NCBI GenBank assembly: GCA_021825225.1
Contig: JAKAIH010000211.1
Location: 1-5,549 of the forward strand
Direction of reading: 5' to 3'
Length of the DNA stretch: 5,549 bases
DNA from: Pseudomonadota bacterium
Lineage (GTDB): Bacteria > Pseudomonadota > Gammaproteobacteria > Burkholderiales > SG8-39
Below, piece after piece: positions 4,895 through 5,549 of the stretch. The notes under the pieces were generated by a model that saw only the letters and a program-made list of their open reading frames with translations, was not told the DNA's origin and made no database searches. How positions within the stretch are numbered: the stretch's first letter is position 1; the number at the start of each line of letters is the position of its first letter. A program made the position numbers and the translations under genes.

Positions 4895-5549
4895 CTATGC
4901 CCGCGCCGCGCTCACCGGAACCGCCGGCTGAATGTCGAACTCCAGCTGTCGCTGCGCCCGGCGCAGACTCGAATCGACTGCGCCGGGCGAGGTGCCGCGC
5001 GCGAAAATGAAACCGAGGTAGCTCGCGCCCTGGGGCGGAGGTGCGATCAGCTGTCCTGGACTCGCGGTGATCTGAATATCGCTGATGCCGTCGATCGCCA
5101 GCGCGCGGTCGATGCCGCGCACGCCGTGAAATATCCCGGGTTGCGGAATCGGGATCATCATCACGCCGCTCGCCGCATCCTGTCGTGGTTCCGGCAGAGG
5201 CAGGTTCAGCGCCTGGCGCAGGATCAGTTCTTCCAGGCTCATGCCCAGCGCATGGCGCAGCATGCGGCCGCACAGGCCGCCGATGGAGCGCGCTGCGACT
5301 TCCAGCAGCCATACGCCTTGTGCATTCACGCGCATTTCGGCATGGATGGGCCCGGTGTCGAGGCCGGCCAGTACGCAGGCCTGCTGCACCGTGCGCGCAA
5401 TCTCTTCCTGCTGTTGTTGCGCCAGGCGCGAGGGCGTGAGGTACAGTGTTTCCTCGAAATAGGGACCATCGAGCGGATCGGGCTTGTCGAACAGCGCCAG
5501 CACGCGCAGCCGCCCGTCCTGCAGCAATCCTTCGAGCGCGTGTTCGCTG
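4895..5549 (-). CDS. ATP-grasp domain ligase, C-terminal part (5' end outside the window)
   Basis: This ATP-grasp enzyme would activate a carboxylate as an acyl phosphate and join it to an amine or similar group. The first 217 visible residues begin mid-domain at the right edge (SEHALEGLL). They include LFDKPDPLDGPYFEET at 24-39, then HAEMRVNAQGVWLLEVAARS at 69-88, the metal- and ATP-binding end of the fold. There E71 and E83 are the likely Mg ligands. EVAAR replaces the more common E-x-N-x-R, so the third ligand Asn is Ala. The tail (GVMMIPIPQPG, then GASYLGFIFARG) looks like the LAL_C2 domain of L-amino acid ligase-like proteins. The N-terminal part, normally about 200 residues, is missing only because the window ends. 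It precedes the flavoprotein gene in the same direction. Substrates cannot be told. Confidence 0.88.
   Translation of the reverse strand, partial: SEHALEGLLQDGRLRVLALFDKPDPLDGPYFEETLYLTPSRLAQQQQEEIARTVQQACVLAGLDTGPIHAEMRVNAQGVWLLEVAARSIGGLCGRMLRHALGMSLEELILRQALNLPLPEPRQDAASGVMMIPIPQPGIFHGVRGIDRALAIDGISDIQITASPGQLIAPPPQGASYLGFIFARGTSPGAVDSSLRRAQRQLEFDIQPAVPVSAARA

Noticed and set aside
4860..5312. N-terminal extension of the flavoprotein frame to 476 codons
   Set aside because: The extension overlaps the ATP-grasp gene in another frame and has no homology I can see. The ATG at 4859 has a good ribosome binding site and gives the normal family length.

Overview
The window reads as a piece of a high-GC bacterial chromosome, most likely from a proteobacterium. 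That is inferred from base composition, operon style and the kinds of protein; there is no rRNA or tRNA to fix the taxon. The coding flanks are roughly two-thirds to three-quarters GC. The central stretch, about 1750-2880, is close to half GC in the lines I counted by hand.

Layout. (1) 1-1718, minus strand: the first two genes of a leftward operon. They encode a NuoE-like [2Fe-2S] protein and, 2 bp after it, a NuoF-like FMN/NADH protein that runs off the left edge. Together they form the diaphorase module that joins NAD(P)(H) to a partner enzyme such as a soluble formate dehydrogenase or a hydrogenase. The partner is not in the window. An FNR/Anr/Dnr-type box lies upstream of the operon. (2) 1719-2195: an intergenic stretch holding that box and a possible plus-strand promoter. 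(3) 2196-2588, plus strand: a small cysteine-rich protein I do not recognise, with a very good ribosome binding site at a GTG start. (4) 2589-3013: a non-coding stretch with a 16-bp near-perfect palindrome, a weak terminator-like hairpin, and a sigma70-like promoter whose -35 region lies in one copy of a 13-bp direct repeat. (5) 3014-3865, plus strand: a complete short-chain dehydrogenase/reductase of the retinol-dehydrogenase-like type. (6) 3882-5549, minus strand, convergent with the dehydrogenase: a complete FMN-dependent nitronate monooxygenase/NADH:quinone reductase-family protein, preceded by the C-terminal part of an ATP-grasp ligase that enters from the right edge.

How the genes fit together. 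The two left-hand genes clearly work as one redox module, and the FNR-type site suggests induction when oxygen is low. The ATP-grasp and flavoprotein genes are probably co-transcribed (35-bp gap), but their substrate is unknown. I see no IS element, CRISPR array, RNA gene or phage gene. No clearly new system stands out. The least explained parts are the cysteine-rich small protein in its lower-GC island and the repeat-bearing promoter of the dehydrogenase.
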